The translations under genes and the position numbers were made by a program. A stretch of DNA of 64,000 bases from Sulfobacillus thermotolerans (GTDB lineage Bacteria > Bacillota > Sulfobacillia > Sulfobacillales > Sulfobacillaceae). Where the stretch lies: contig CP019454.1 of assembly GCA_002951815.1 (NCBI GenBank), positions 62,001 to 126,000 of the forward strand, read 5' to 3'. The notes below the pieces were generated by a model, which saw nothing but the letters and a program-made list of their open reading frames with translations, was not told where the DNA came from and searched no databases. This document shows positions 27,820 to 36,409 of the stretch, in pieces (positions within the stretch are counted from its first letter, which is position 1; each line of letters starts with the position of its first letter).

Positions 27820-28692
27820 ATGCATTCCCTCATGTTATGGGGCGTCGCGGTGCTGGGGTTGCTGTTGATGGGCTGGGGGGTGTGGCAATGGCGATCCGTG
27901 CCAGTGGCCCTCTCGTGGCAACCGCCGCCGGTCACGGTGCCTCCGGTCTTGGGCCTCAATGCCTCCTGGCTGGCGCTCACGGGATGGCCCTTAACCCCCC
28001 GGCGCTTGCAGATCGTAAATGGGGCGGCGGCGGGGCTGGCGCTGATCGGGGTCACCGTGGTCACACGTAATCCGCTGGTGGGCATCGCGGGCGGGGTGTT
28101 TGCCTTGGGCATTCCGGAAGGCATTGTGCGCTGGCAAGCCCGCCGGCGCTGGAAAATGCTCGACGAGACAGCGCTCAGTGCCTGTACGAGCCTCCGTTTT
28201 GCCCTCGAAGACCATCAGCCGGTCTTGCCCACGTGGCAACGGCTCTATGCGTATAGCACCGGAGCCTGGCGGACCTTTCTGGCCCCCTGTTTGACCGCGG
28301 AAGCGACCGGCCAGCAAGCCTTCGAAACGGTCTTTAAGCAGACGGCGCGGGCCATTCATCACGTGGAATTGCAACTGGTGGGCGATATTGTCGCGACCGA
28401 ACGCACCCGCGGCAATACCGTGGATCTGTTGGCGACCATTTTACACTTGTGGAGCCAGCGTCTGGAAGCCGATGCCCGGCGTCGGGGGCAAATTCATGCC
28501 GGGGCCTGGCTGTCGCGGGTGCTGCTCTGGGGGGGCGTCGTTGGGTTTGTGCTGATCTGGACGCAATCCCCGGCCGTGGCCCACGGAGCGCAGCACGGCA
28601 TCGGTTTCGTGGTTGTCGGCGCAGGCGCTTTGGTGATTGCCTTGGGCGCCTGGGTCCAGCGCCAAGCCGAACGCAAAGCCGAACAAGTCTAA
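27820..28692 (+). CDS. tadB: TadB-like pilus platform protein
   Basis: The 290-residue protein starts at ATG 27820 after GGAAGGAGG. It has one N-terminal membrane helix, a helix pair around residues 60-90, the T2SSF-type cytoplasmic helical domain (residues ~120-210) and two C-terminal membrane segments. The middle segment EATGQQAFETVFKQTARAI resembles other TadB proteins. TadB and TadC form the inner-membrane platform driven by CpaF. Assignment relies on topology, position and length as much as motifs. Confidence 0.7.
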   Translation: MHSLMLWGVAVLGLLLMGWGVWQWRSVPVALSWQPPPVTVPPVLGLNASWLALTGWPLTPRRLQIVNGAAAGLALIGVTVVTRNPLVGIAGGVFALGIPEGIVRWQARRRWKMLDETALSACTSLRFALEDHQPVLPTWQRLYAYSTGAWRTFLAPCLTAEATGQQAFETVFKQTARAIHHVELQLVGDIVATERTRGNTVDLLATILHLWSQRLEADARRRGQIHAGAWLSRVLLWGGVVGFVLIWTQSPAVAHGAQHGIGFVVVGAGALVIALGAWVQRQAERKAEQV

Positions 28693-28721
28693 CGCATTCT
28701 CCGAAGGAGGTCCTGGCGTCT

Positions 28722-29549
28722 ATGTCGATTTCGTCGCTTCCCCTGATTGTCGGTGTGGCCGGGGTGAGTCTGTGGGGCTGGGGCTGGTGGCGGTTGTGGC
28801 ATCAGGCCCCGGTGCTGTCCTTTACGCCCCGCGACCGCTGGAGTACACGGCTGCGCAATGGGCTCTTAACCGCCCTGCAACAACGCTGGGCGCACCGGGT
28901 CCGTCAAGAACTCGCGGTGCTGGGCTGGACGCCCGCCACCGTGGCGATCTGGACGGTCTTCTTTGCCGCCTTTGCGGGCATTCCGGTGCTCATTGTCACC
29001 CATCATCTCCTCTGGAGCCTGCTCACAGCCGCCCTGGGCGCGTGGTTTGGCCCGCAATTCTGGATTCATCGCCATTTTGTGAGCTGGCAGCAGGAGCTTT
29101 TGCGGGATTTTGTGCCGCTGACGTTACTGCTGAGTGTCTATTTCGACCTGGGATTTTCGCCCGAAGCCGCGTTGACCGAAACCCTGCCGGCCTTAGGCGA
29201 AGTCACGGCGACACAAGTCCGCCGCCTCGTGGCGCAATGGCGGCAACAAGACGGCACCCCGGCCGAAGCGGTGCAACACTGGGCCCAGCGCTTACAGCTC
29301 TTGCCCTATCAGCAGTTGGCCGATGTGTTAGCCAATAACCTCGACCGAGGGCTCAGCGGGGCGGCCTTAAAGCCCTTGCACACCTTGGTCTCAGCGCAAC
29401 AGCAACAAGGGGCGCGCGCCTTGGCCGACCGCGTCGATCAACAAATGACGGTGGTTCCCGCGTTGGCGATGCTGGGGCTGATGCTCGTCGGGCTGTATGC
29501 ATTCTTTGCCCATGGCTTAGCCGGGCAAGGCGGGCTCACAGTGCTCTAA
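28722..29549 (+). CDS. tadC: TadC-like pilus platform protein
   Basis: The 275-residue protein starts at ATG 28722 behind GAAGGAGG. It has an N-terminal helix, a helix pair near residues 75-105, a T2SSF-like cytoplasmic domain (LLSVYFDLGFSPEAALTETL, residues ~135-155) and a C-terminal membrane helix (ALAMLGLMLVGLYAFFAHGL). The order CpaF-TadB-TadC is that of Tad loci. Two platform proteins rather than one distinguish Tad from type II secretion. Confidence 0.7.
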   Translation: MSISSLPLIVGVAGVSLWGWGWWRLWHQAPVLSFTPRDRWSTRLRNGLLTALQQRWAHRVRQELAVLGWTPATVAIWTVFFAAFAGIPVLIVTHHLLWSLLTAALGAWFGPQFWIHRHFVSWQQELLRDFVPLTLLLSVYFDLGFSPEAALTETLPALGEVTATQVRRLVAQWRQQDGTPAEAVQHWAQRLQLLPYQQLADVLANNLDRGLSGAALKPLHTLVSAQQQQGARALADRVDQQMTVVPALAMLGLMLVGLYAFFAHGLAGQGGLTVL

Positions 29550-29559
29550 GGAGGATCCG

Positions 29560-30225
29560 ATGATGTGGCGATATGGCACCTCGCTCTTTTGGATGGTGCG
29601 GTGGCAAGGGGTGTTCCGTGCGCTAGGCGTAGCGGCCGTCCTAGCGGCGTATGGCCTGGGGGCTCCCGGGTTGGGAGACGGGCTCTTACTGCTCGTCTTA
29701 GCCCCCTCCCTGTATTTTTTGTGGGCCCCCTTGCATTGGGCGCGGCGGCATCATCAGCGGGCCATTTGGGCGACGCCGGTGCCGCCTGGGTGGATGCAGC
29801 GGCAGCTTCCGACGCCGATGCGCTTAGGGCCGGTGGTCTGGGAAGTGCATGCCCAAGACGGGCGGCGCTGGCACGCGGACACGCCGCACGCCGCCGCCCG
29901 CCAATATCGGCACACGTATGCCGCGGAGATCATCGATCTGATTCAGACCCGGCCTGCCACGGTCGCGTTGGTCTCGTCGGGCTTTAACCGCTTAACGCCC
30001 GCGGAAGCCGACGCCATTACAGCGGCGGGCGGGCAGATCTGGGACGGTCCGTTATGGCCGCGTCTCTTACGCCGCTATCCTCCGTGGATCATGCGGGCGA
30101 CTCAAAAACACATGTTTGGGGGCGTCGTGTCGACCACAGACCGCCGGGTGGCGGCCACCTGGGTGACGTGGGCCGTGCCCGCCCGCCGTATGACGACCCC
30201 GCGTGTCGCGGAAAGGAGTGTCTAA
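29560..30225 (+). CDS. Tad-locus membrane protein of unknown function
   Basis: The 221-residue protein has GGAGG nine bases before the start. Two or three N-terminal helices (residues ~17-60) precede a soluble, Trp/Arg-rich domain of about 150 residues (WHADTPHAAARQYRHTYAAE) with no recognised motif. It sits between TadC and the pilin gene, so a pilus-assembly role is inferred from position only. Confidence 0.55.
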   Translation: MMWRYGTSLFWMVRWQGVFRALGVAAVLAAYGLGAPGLGDGLLLLVLAPSLYFLWAPLHWARRHHQRAIWATPVPPGWMQRQLPTPMRLGPVVWEVHAQDGRRWHADTPHAAARQYRHTYAAEIIDLIQTRPATVALVSSGFNRLTPAEADAITAAGGQIWDGPLWPRLLRRYPPWIMRATQKHMFGGVVSTTDRRVAATWVTWAVPARRMTTPRVAERSV

Positions 30226-30226
30226 T

Positions 30227-30286
30227 ATGTTGGATCGGCTGGGGTGGCACCGCCGCGATGGGCCGGCGGGAGCTTTGAGCGCCTGA
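30227..30286 (+). CDS. Very small ORF between Tad genes
   Basis: ATG 30227 follows GAAAGGAGTG and opens a 19-codon frame (MLDRLGWHRRDGPAGALSA) ending TGA. It starts immediately after the upstream stop. It could be a leader that couples pilin translation or a chance ORF; only the good ribosome site supports it. Confidence 0.3.
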   Translation: MLDRLGWHRRDGPAGALSA

Positions 30287-30351
30287 CGCGACTGCGGCGA
30301 TCTGCAGCGGTTGTCCATCACATTATTGATTCTCAAGGAGGTTTTTCATCC

Positions 30352-30615
30352 ATGATCATCACACGCACACACACGTTCCGTTCTTTCCGGTCCCGCGCTC
30401 TGGCGGTCCTGATGCTTTTGATGGCGTTGCCCGTCACGTTCCGCCGGTCGTTGACCCGCCGTATGCCGGCGGCTTCGGGGCACACCCAAGAAATTATCTG
30501 GATCGTGATTGCTGTCATTGTTGGATTGATCGCTTATGCCTTCTTTGGCAACGGGGGGGGCGGATGGACCTGGTTCCACAACCAGTTGAACAGCATCACG
30601 CAATTTAGCGACTAA
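30352..30615 (+). CDS. Flp-like type IVb prepilin
   Basis: The 87-residue protein starts at ATG 30352 behind CAAGGAGG. It has a long basic leader (~42 residues) and then SGHTQEIIWIVIAVIVGLIA: a Gly processing site, a Glu a few residues later and a single hydrophobic helix, as in Flp pilins. A short Gly/Trp-rich tail follows. The leader is longer than in typical Flp (about 20). Prepilin peptidase is encoded at 33198. A hairpin directly follows, as expected for a highly expressed pilin. Confidence 0.65.
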   Translation: MIITRTHTFRSFRSRALAVLMLLMALPVTFRRSLTRRMPAASGHTQEIIWIVIAVIVGLIAYAFFGNGGGGWTWFHNQLNSITQFSD

Positions 30616-30625
30616 CGGCAACAAC

Positions 30626-30655
30626 GAGCCGGGGGACGCGCACGTCTTCCGGCTC
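30626..30655 (+). terminator. Hairpin after the pilin gene (partial terminator or mRNA stabiliser)
   Basis: GAGCCGG and CCGGCTC form the outer stem, with GACG/CGTC inside. There is no clean T run (CCATTCTATTCT), so read-through to the next Tad gene is likely. It could help keep pilin mRNA in excess. Confidence 0.5.
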
Positions 30656-30684
30656 CCATTCTATTCTCCCAGGAGGTGAAACCG

Positions 30685-31743
30685 ATGCGACGAGGACCCG
30701 GTGGGCGCGTCCGCGTGTTAGCCGCCGCCGATACGATTGGCACGGTATTAGGCCTCGTGCTCGTCTTGATGGGGGTGACGGGCGGCATTGCGGGCTACCG
30801 GTTATGGCATGTCCAACAGACCTTGAACCGCGCGGCCAGTGCGGCCGCCACGTCCGAAGCCCAAAACGGGTGTTGGACCGCGCAAACGTCGCAAATTGTC
30901 GCGCAGGTGCTGCAAGGCGGCGGCTTGCCCATTTCTGGCGCGAATGCCGTCCAAGTGACGCACTACAGTAACCCGCAAGGGACGACGACGCCCTATGGGC
31001 AGATGGTCACGGCCCAATTGCATTGGGCCGTGCCGATTAGCGTGGTGCGCTTGCAATTGCCCACCACGGTGCCGTTAAGCAGTGCGGTGGTCCAGCCCTC
31101 GCAGTATGTGGCCTTGGGCGGGAACACCGCGCAAAGCAATGGGGCCTGTACGCCGCCAGATTTGACGGTCACGGCCCAGACGGTGGCGGCGGCTAATGAC
31201 GACGCGGCGGCCGCCACCACTAATACGGCGGCCGATACGCCGACGACGACGTGTACGCCCACGACGGTGGAGGTCACCAAAACGGTGCCGCAATCGGAAT
31301 CGTGTACGCCCGAGACCCATACAGAGTGCTCCCCGGTGTCTCATGAAACGTGGGTCGATTCGACCTACGAAGCGTGTGGGGATACCACCCAATATGAATA
31401 CACGTGCCGCGAGGTTAATAGTTGCACACCGCAATCCGTTTGTTCCACACACTATCAAACATGGTGTGACCTTTATAATGATGGGGCCTATGGTTCATCG
31501 CCTTCTCATCCTGTCACGCATTGTGTATCTGTGCCGATTTCGACTTGCTCAACGGAAACGGTGTGTTCCACTCACAATGTGTGTGGGAGTTCCCCAGTCA
31601 CTACGTATAGTTGCCATCCCGTCACCACGGGCCATTGGCAAACCGAGACGACGCAGTCGTGCCATGACGTCACGACGACACAATGCCAGACCATTGCGGC
31701 GCATACCGAACAGGTGCCGGAAACGGTGGAACAATGTTCGTAA
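30685..31743 (+). CDS. TadE-like pilus protein with Cys-rich extracellular domain
   Basis: The 352-residue protein starts at ATG 30685 behind AGGAGGTGA. An N-terminal helix (residues ~15-35) and the following RLWHVQQTLNRAASAAA resemble TadE minor pseudopilins. From about residue 155 the protein is Thr/Ser/Cys-rich, with about 18 cysteines overall, many in repeats such as SCTPETHTEC and TVCSTHNVC. That tail is far longer than in normal TadE and implies an oxidised, rigid surface domain. The last ten bases overlap the next gene. Confidence 0.6.
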   Translation: MRRGPGGRVRVLAAADTIGTVLGLVLVLMGVTGGIAGYRLWHVQQTLNRAASAAATSEAQNGCWTAQTSQIVAQVLQGGGLPISGANAVQVTHYSNPQGTTTPYGQMVTAQLHWAVPISVVRLQLPTTVPLSSAVVQPSQYVALGGNTAQSNGACTPPDLTVTAQTVAAANDDAAAATTNTAADTPTTTCTPTTVEVTKTVPQSESCTPETHTECSPVSHETWVDSTYEACGDTTQYEYTCREVNSCTPQSVCSTHYQTWCDLYNDGAYGSSPSHPVTHCVSVPISTCSTETVCSTHNVCGSSPVTTYSCHPVTTGHWQTETTQSCHDVTTTQCQTIAAHTEQVPETVEQCS

Positions 31744-32354
31744 CGGAGGGGCGGCGCATCCGCCGCAACCCGGAGCACCGGGTGCCGGCCGTGGCTACGC
31801 TGCTCTTTGCGATCGAGATGTTGGTGCTGTTGCTGTTGGTGATGACGGTCTGGCTGGTCTATACCCAAATTCACGACGAAGAACATCTCATCAATGCGGC
31901 TTTGACGGCCGGATTGGAACGCGCCGCCGTGACGCCTGTCACTCAAGCCGGAGCCTACGACAATGTCGGGTGGAATGGCGCCGGCGTCACGTTGACGTCC
32001 AGCCAATTGCCCGTCGCTTTAAGCACGACGTTGCAAAGCGCCGTCCCCGGCAGTACGACGCAGGTCGAAGGCCAATCGGTACAATGGCAGTTACCCGCGG
32101 CGACGGCGGCGGCCTGGCATGTTACGGCCCCTATCACCATCTCGGCCTTACAAGCCACGTCCGGTCCGGACCAACCTGTCACCGTAGGGTCGCAGACGAC
32201 AACGTATGGCTATCCCGTCATCGCGGGGGCTGTCAAGGTCCCCGTTCACGTCGTCTCGCTGGACCAGTTTCAGTGGACGGCGACGCTGACCGAATCGTTT
32301 GTGCTGCCCCTCGCGGGCCGCGAAAATCCGACGACGATTCGGCCCTTAGGCTAA
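31734..32354 (+). CDS. TadE/TadG-like minor pilus protein
   Basis: The 206-residue protein starts at ATG 31734 within the upstream gene. Residues ~20-42 form a strong membrane helix (PAVATLLFAIEMLVLLLLVM), followed by EEHLINAALTAGLERAAV, the layout of TadE-type pseudopilins. The rest is Thr/Val-rich beta sequence without Cys, unlike its upstream neighbour. A strong GC hairpin follows. Confidence 0.55.
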   Translation: MFVTEGRRIRRNPEHRVPAVATLLFAIEMLVLLLLVMTVWLVYTQIHDEEHLINAALTAGLERAAVTPVTQAGAYDNVGWNGAGVTLTSSQLPVALSTTLQSAVPGSTTQVEGQSVQWQLPAATAAAWHVTAPITISALQATSGPDQPVTVGSQTTTYGYPVIAGAVKVPVHVVSLDQFQWTATLTESFVLPLAGRENPTTIRPLG

Positions 32355-32391
32355 CAGCGTCGGGTGGGAACTGCGAATGATTCGATGCTGG

Positions 32392-32417
32392 GCCCGGCGG
32401 GCGAAGGTCCGCCGGGC
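32392..32417 (+). terminator. GC-rich hairpin between TadE-like and CpaB genes
   Basis: GCCCGGCGG (32392-32400) pairs perfectly with CCGCCGGGC (32409-32417) around an eight-base loop, followed by TTCTTGG. The poor T tract suggests attenuation rather than full termination. Confidence 0.5.
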
Positions 32418-32451
32418 TTCTTGGTGATCAACGAAAGGAGTGACGCGCATC

Positions 32452-33201
32452 ATGATGCAAGGATCGGTGGCCTCCACGCCTCCGGCCAAAGTCCAGACGG
32501 GACGCCGGCCGCTCGGCCGGGTCTTAAAACTGGTGGCGAGTTTTGGCGGCGGGCTCGTGCTCTTAGGCATCGCCCATAGCTTGACCTTGCCCCCGCATCC
32601 TCATACGGTGTGGGTGGTGAAAACAGCGGTCAGTCCGGGCACGCCCATTACGCCGCAAACGGTGACGCCCCTGAAAACCTTATCGGCGTGGCCGCACGCG
32701 CTCACGACGGTGCCCACGGGCTGGGTCGCCAAAACCGCCTTAGCGCCGGGTCAGCCCCTCTTAGCCTCGGCGGTCACCCCGGCCGCTGGCTTTCGCGGCT
32801 TAAAAGCGCACGAAGCGGTCTGGACGATTCCGGTCAGCGCCGTCGGTAGTGGCATGGTTCAACCGGGGGATCGCGTGGACGTGTGGAGTGATCCGCAAAG
32901 TCAACCCACGAGTGGGAATACGGCTTCGACGGGCTTTGCCACCGAATGGGCCACGGGAGTCCGCGTGCTGGGGATCTACTCGAGTTCGGGGACGCCGGTT
33001 TCCGGCCAAACGGCGATTGGGATCGTGACGCTCGCGGTGCCGACGTCCGCCTTGCCCATTTTACTGACGATTGCCAATCCGGCGTTGGTGATGACGCCCG
33101 CGGCGACGCACTTTGCCCTGGTGGTCAATACGGCGCCCGTGTCGACCACGGCGCCAGCGCCCACGAAGGCGGCGGCGCATGCGTCGAGGCCCAAAGGATG
33201 A
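32452..33201 (+). CDS. cpaB: CpaB-like pilus assembly protein (SAF domain)
   Basis: The 249-residue protein is read from ATG 32452, with AAAGGAG at 32434-32440. It has a membrane helix at residues ~27-45 and then a SAF-like domain: VWVVKTAVSPGTPITPQTVT and GWVAKTALAPGQPLLASAVT, the hallmark of CpaB/RcpC. The following part has VGSGMVQPGDRVDVW. CpaB is a periplasmic or cell-wall-facing gate component in Tad systems. The end overlaps the peptidase gene (ATGA). Confidence 0.82.
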   Translation: MMQGSVASTPPAKVQTGRRPLGRVLKLVASFGGGLVLLGIAHSLTLPPHPHTVWVVKTAVSPGTPITPQTVTPLKTLSAWPHALTTVPTGWVAKTALAPGQPLLASAVTPAAGFRGLKAHEAVWTIPVSAVGSGMVQPGDRVDVWSDPQSQPTSGNTASTGFATEWATGVRVLGIYSSSGTPVSGQTAIGIVTLAVPTSALPILLTIANPALVMTPAATHFALVVNTAPVSTTAPAPTKAAAHASRPKG

Positions 33202-33638
33202 TCACGGGCCTCTGGACGCTGGTCTTAGCCGGACTCGCGTGGGCCGATTGGCGCCAGCGCAGTGTGGCCCTGTATACGCTGGTGGGGAGTACGCTGTTGA
33301 CCATTCTGGTCTTTCCGCCATGGCATTATGCCGCCGCTTGGGAAGCGGCGGCGATCACGTGGGGCCTCTGGGCGGGTTACGTGGGATTGCGCCGTCTGCG
33401 GCCACCGCATCCGGTCATTTGGGGCGGAGCAGATTACACGGTTGCCAGTCTCACGGTGCTCTGGATGCACGGCGTGTGGCTGTCGGTGTGGTGGATGACG
33501 ATCGCGGCCTTTGGCGTGCAGCTTCTGGTCACCGGGCTCTTGGGGCTCTGTCACCGTCCAGTGCCCATCCCATGGCCGTGGCTGGTGGGGTTCAGCGGGG
33601 TCTGGCTGATCTGGCACGCCGTCCCCGGCGTGCATTAG
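33198..33638 (+). CDS. Minimal A24 prepilin peptidase (CpaA/TadV-like)
   Basis: The 146-residue protein overlaps the CpaB stop. It has four to five membrane helices and both aspartates of the A24 family: Asp17 in AWADWRQRSV and Asp near residue 77 in GGADYTVASL (the GxGD motif with Ala for the second Gly). These enzymes cleave Flp leaders. The size suits TadV, which lacks the N-methylation domain. The non-canonical GGAD leaves some doubt about activity. Confidence 0.7.
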   Translation: MITGLWTLVLAGLAWADWRQRSVALYTLVGSTLLTILVFPPWHYAAAWEAAAITWGLWAGYVGLRRLRPPHPVIWGGADYTVASLTVLWMHGVWLSVWWMTIAAFGVQLLVTGLLGLCHRPVPIPWPWLVGFSGVWLIWHAVPGVH

Positions 33639-33727
33639 TCCCCGTCGCAAGCAGGAATTTTGTATCCTGTGGGCGAATGATGAGTCCTCAGAAGCGTTGA
33701 GGCTTCGGACACTTTAAGGAGGATATT

Positions 33728-35248
33728 ATGAACACATTGATGCATCGTATGACCAGCGGCCTGGCAGTGCTGGCATTGAGCGCCGCGAGTGTGGGAGCCA
33801 GTGTTCCCACCCAAGCGGCAAGCCTTCCGGCTTTGACCCTCTCGGCCACGGGCTCCAATACGGTCGGGGGTACGGTGACGCTGACGGCCCACCAATCCGG
33901 GCCCACGTGGTATGACTGGTGGGTGCAAGACGCCAACGGGCAATGGCAACAAGTTGCGGCGGGATTGAATCAGGCTACCTATACGATGAAAGATTTACAG
34001 CCCGGCAGTTATCTCGTTGTCGTCAAAACCTTAACCCCGGCCCAACTCGCGGCGCACGACTGGGGCGCCGCACAAGCGGCGCAACAAACGGTCAATGTGG
34101 ACACGTCCGTGACGTTTACCCAAATGACCGACCCTAATCCTCCGAGTGCATATGGTACGGGCTATGCAGCGGCAGGGCATCAAGAAGTGATTACCGCCCA
34201 AGCCCACCACATCACGAACCCTGTCTATCAGTTTTGGATTGAACAAAATGGGCATTGGACCGGCAGTAACTATACGGCGAACAATACGTATACGTTTACG
34301 CCGACCACCTCGAATTTTGAAGTCGCCGTCTACGCCAAAACCGTAGCCGAACCGACGAATGCGGGAGCCGGGGTGGGCCTGACGGCTAGCGCGGCGACCA
34401 CGCAACGGCTCTTTAATACGCAAGAGGCTCTTCAAGATGCCGAGACAACGGTTGTTGGAGTTTTACGCAATCCTCAAATTGAGCGCTACACCTTTACGGC
34501 GATGCCGGTTAACAATAATGGTACGTTACCGCCGTCGTTTTATGGCCCTATCCCTTCAGCCTCCGTTATTGATCCCCACATTCCGTCGACGTTGCCGGCC
34601 AACGGGAGTATTACCGGAGCTCAGGCCTTACTCGCCGCGAATCCCTCGTTGCTCAGTCAAGCGCAGGCGATTGTGGGTCCAGAAGGCTACTCAGTGACCA
34701 ATCAAACCTTGATAGCGGGAATGCACTCGGCGGCGCAGGCGGTCTTAGATCGCAATAGTAACGACCCGATGACGCTGCTAAATATGGCTGTTCCCTCGTC
34801 ATTGCCGGTTGGCGAAACTTTCGAAGGTCCTCAACCATCGCTGATCCAATCAGTGTTGAATCAATACGCGTCGCCTAATTACAGTATTCTCGCGGATAAG
34901 CTCTATACGTATGATGAATCAGCTACCATTCAAACGAACGCTCAAGCGTCAACCGCCACAGTGTCTAAGCCGCAAGCGCCTAACGGGGCGTACTATCAGA
35001 CGCCGAATTCACCGTACTATCCCCAATGGTTGCTGACGATGACGGTACCGGTGACGGCGGACGTTGTGGTGTATGGGCAAAATGCAAATACTGCCTCGTC
35101 AGGAACGGTCGGAGAATTCCCAATTACTACCCAAGTAACCGTCTCCTTATTTGTCGATCCTTTAGCGTCAGGAGGAGTCCAGTGGGGATATAATGGAGAA
35201 ACCTCTCCACAGCTTGGTACATTTACGCCATATTGGCAGGCGAACTAA
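33728..35248 (+). CDS. Large exported protein of unknown function
   Basis: The 506-residue protein has AAGGAGG just before its ATG and a signal peptide ending near TQAASLPA. The mature part begins with an Ig-like or beta-sandwich-type segment (TVTLTAHQSGPTWYDWW, then QPGSYLVVVKTLTPA), repeated loosely near residue 150 (HQEVITAQAHHITNPVYQFW). The remainder is Thr/Asn/Ser/Tyr-rich, typical of surface adhesins. No Cys is obvious. It is the first gene after the Tad operon and could be its tip or associated cell-surface protein. Confidence 0.6.
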   Translation: MNTLMHRMTSGLAVLALSAASVGASVPTQAASLPALTLSATGSNTVGGTVTLTAHQSGPTWYDWWVQDANGQWQQVAAGLNQATYTMKDLQPGSYLVVVKTLTPAQLAAHDWGAAQAAQQTVNVDTSVTFTQMTDPNPPSAYGTGYAAAGHQEVITAQAHHITNPVYQFWIEQNGHWTGSNYTANNTYTFTPTTSNFEVAVYAKTVAEPTNAGAGVGLTASAATTQRLFNTQEALQDAETTVVGVLRNPQIERYTFTAMPVNNNGTLPPSFYGPIPSASVIDPHIPSTLPANGSITGAQALLAANPSLLSQAQAIVGPEGYSVTNQTLIAGMHSAAQAVLDRNSNDPMTLLNMAVPSSLPVGETFEGPQPSLIQSVLNQYASPNYSILADKLYTYDESATIQTNAQASTATVSKPQAPNGAYYQTPNSPYYPQWLLTMTVPVTADVVVYGQNANTASSGTVGEFPITTQVTVSLFVDPLASGGVQWGYNGETSPQLGTFTPYWQAN

Positions 35249-35269
35249 GCGTCACAATTGACGACAAGC

Positions 35270-35303
35270 GGACCCCCCTAGCAGATGTCTAGGGGGGTCT
35301 CCG
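35270..35303 (+). terminator. Strong hairpin after the exported-protein gene
   Basis: GACCCCCCTAG (35271-35281) pairs with CTAGGGGGGTC (35289-35299), an 11-bp perfect stem. No U-run follows immediately, so it may act as a bidirectional block. Confidence 0.6.
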
Positions 35304-35333
35304 TATTAGGTATTAGTATTATAGGAGGGTTTT

Positions 35334-36194
35334 ATGAACAAATCGACGATGCTCGTTCTCGGAAGCTTGATGGGTTTGGGTCTTGTTACAGGTGTGATCC
35401 TTACCAGCCATCACTCTAAGCCAGTGGCTCGCGGGCACACTTCAATACATCGAGACGCCATCTCGCGATTCTATAGGAAGTCTTCCTCGACTTCTCTCCT
35501 AGAAAACCTTCGGCGTGCGAATCAACACGAAACACAACAGGTTATGCAGACGATAGACCCAAGTTATCCCGCACTCCGACAGACCAAGGGGTTCATTACC
35601 CCAACCATGGCGGAAATTAGCCTCACAGGTTTTACCCCACATCCTCCTGTCGTTACGGGGACGCATGCTTTATGGAGGATGTTGCGTACCTCCTTAGCTC
35701 ATCCCCCGGCGCGAATTCTCTCTCATCCCCTCCCGGCATCGGTCTGGATCGATGGATGGCAACAAGCTGAAGACGATGTGATGACCGTGTTAGGCAATGA
35801 TCCGATTGCGGTCTTATCTCATGCGGGACCGGGCGCTGCGCCTGCATTTGCTCAATTAGAACGGATTGCGTATACCGGATCGGGCGATGAAATCCGCGGG
35901 CATCACTGGGCTGTGTCGATGATCGCATCGCTTTCGCCACATGTGACGTTTTATCCTCCTACTAAGCCGATTGCGGGAGAGCCTCCGACGCTCGTGCAGA
36001 TGCGCGTACCTGTTACGGTCACGGAATATATGGCCATCGCCAACCCCGGAAATACACAGCGTACCGTCGCATTTACCGCATTACAAACGGGCGTGGCCCT
36101 GATGGTCTTAACTCAAGACCGTGGACGTTATCATTGGTGGGTAGATGCTCTGTCAACCACGCGTCCGCAACCGATTACATTTCCCGCTCATTAA
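35334..36194 (+). CDS. Exported or membrane-anchored protein of unknown function
   Basis: The 286-residue protein starts at ATG 35334 after GGAGGG. Residues ~7-25 are hydrophobic (signal or anchor), followed by a polar region rich in His, Ser and Pro. No motif is recognised. It sits in the exported-protein cluster (33.7-37.5 kb). An inverted repeat follows about 45 bases after its stop. Confidence 0.5.
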   Translation: MNKSTMLVLGSLMGLGLVTGVILTSHHSKPVARGHTSIHRDAISRFYRKSSSTSLLENLRRANQHETQQVMQTIDPSYPALRQTKGFITPTMAEISLTGFTPHPPVVTGTHALWRMLRTSLAHPPARILSHPLPASVWIDGWQQAEDDVMTVLGNDPIAVLSHAGPGAAPAFAQLERIAYTGSGDEIRGHHWAVSMIASLSPHVTFYPPTKPIAGEPPTLVQMRVPVTVTEYMAIANPGNTQRTVAFTALQTGVALMVLTQDRGRYHWWVDALSTTRPQPITFPAH

Positions 36195-36238
36195 GCCCTA
36201 GCGTATCAGCGGATACCTTGGCGTAAACTCTCCTCTTA

Positions 36239-36280
36239 TGCCTTCTTAATCGACGGCCAAACGAATGATAAGAAGGCATT
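36239..36280 (+). terminator. Inverted repeat, possible terminator
   Basis: ATGCCTTCTTA (36239-36249) and TAAGAAGGCAT (36270-36280) form an 11-bp perfect stem around a 20-base loop. The large loop and missing T tract make termination uncertain. Confidence 0.4.
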
Positions 36281-36409
36281 GGCGTGACCGGCAAACAGAC
36301 AACGCAGGTCGAAGCCAGACTATCGACGTGATTAGATTCAATATATAGGGATTTAGAACGCTTGCGTGCGCTATCTATAGTTTCGATATTTTACGAGGAG
36401 CGTGATGAC

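Noticed and set aside
31196-32380. Long Arg-rich plus-strand frame over the TadE-like genes
   Set aside because: It runs out of frame with two well-supported overlapping genes and is a compositional shadow of GC-rich Thr/Pro codons.
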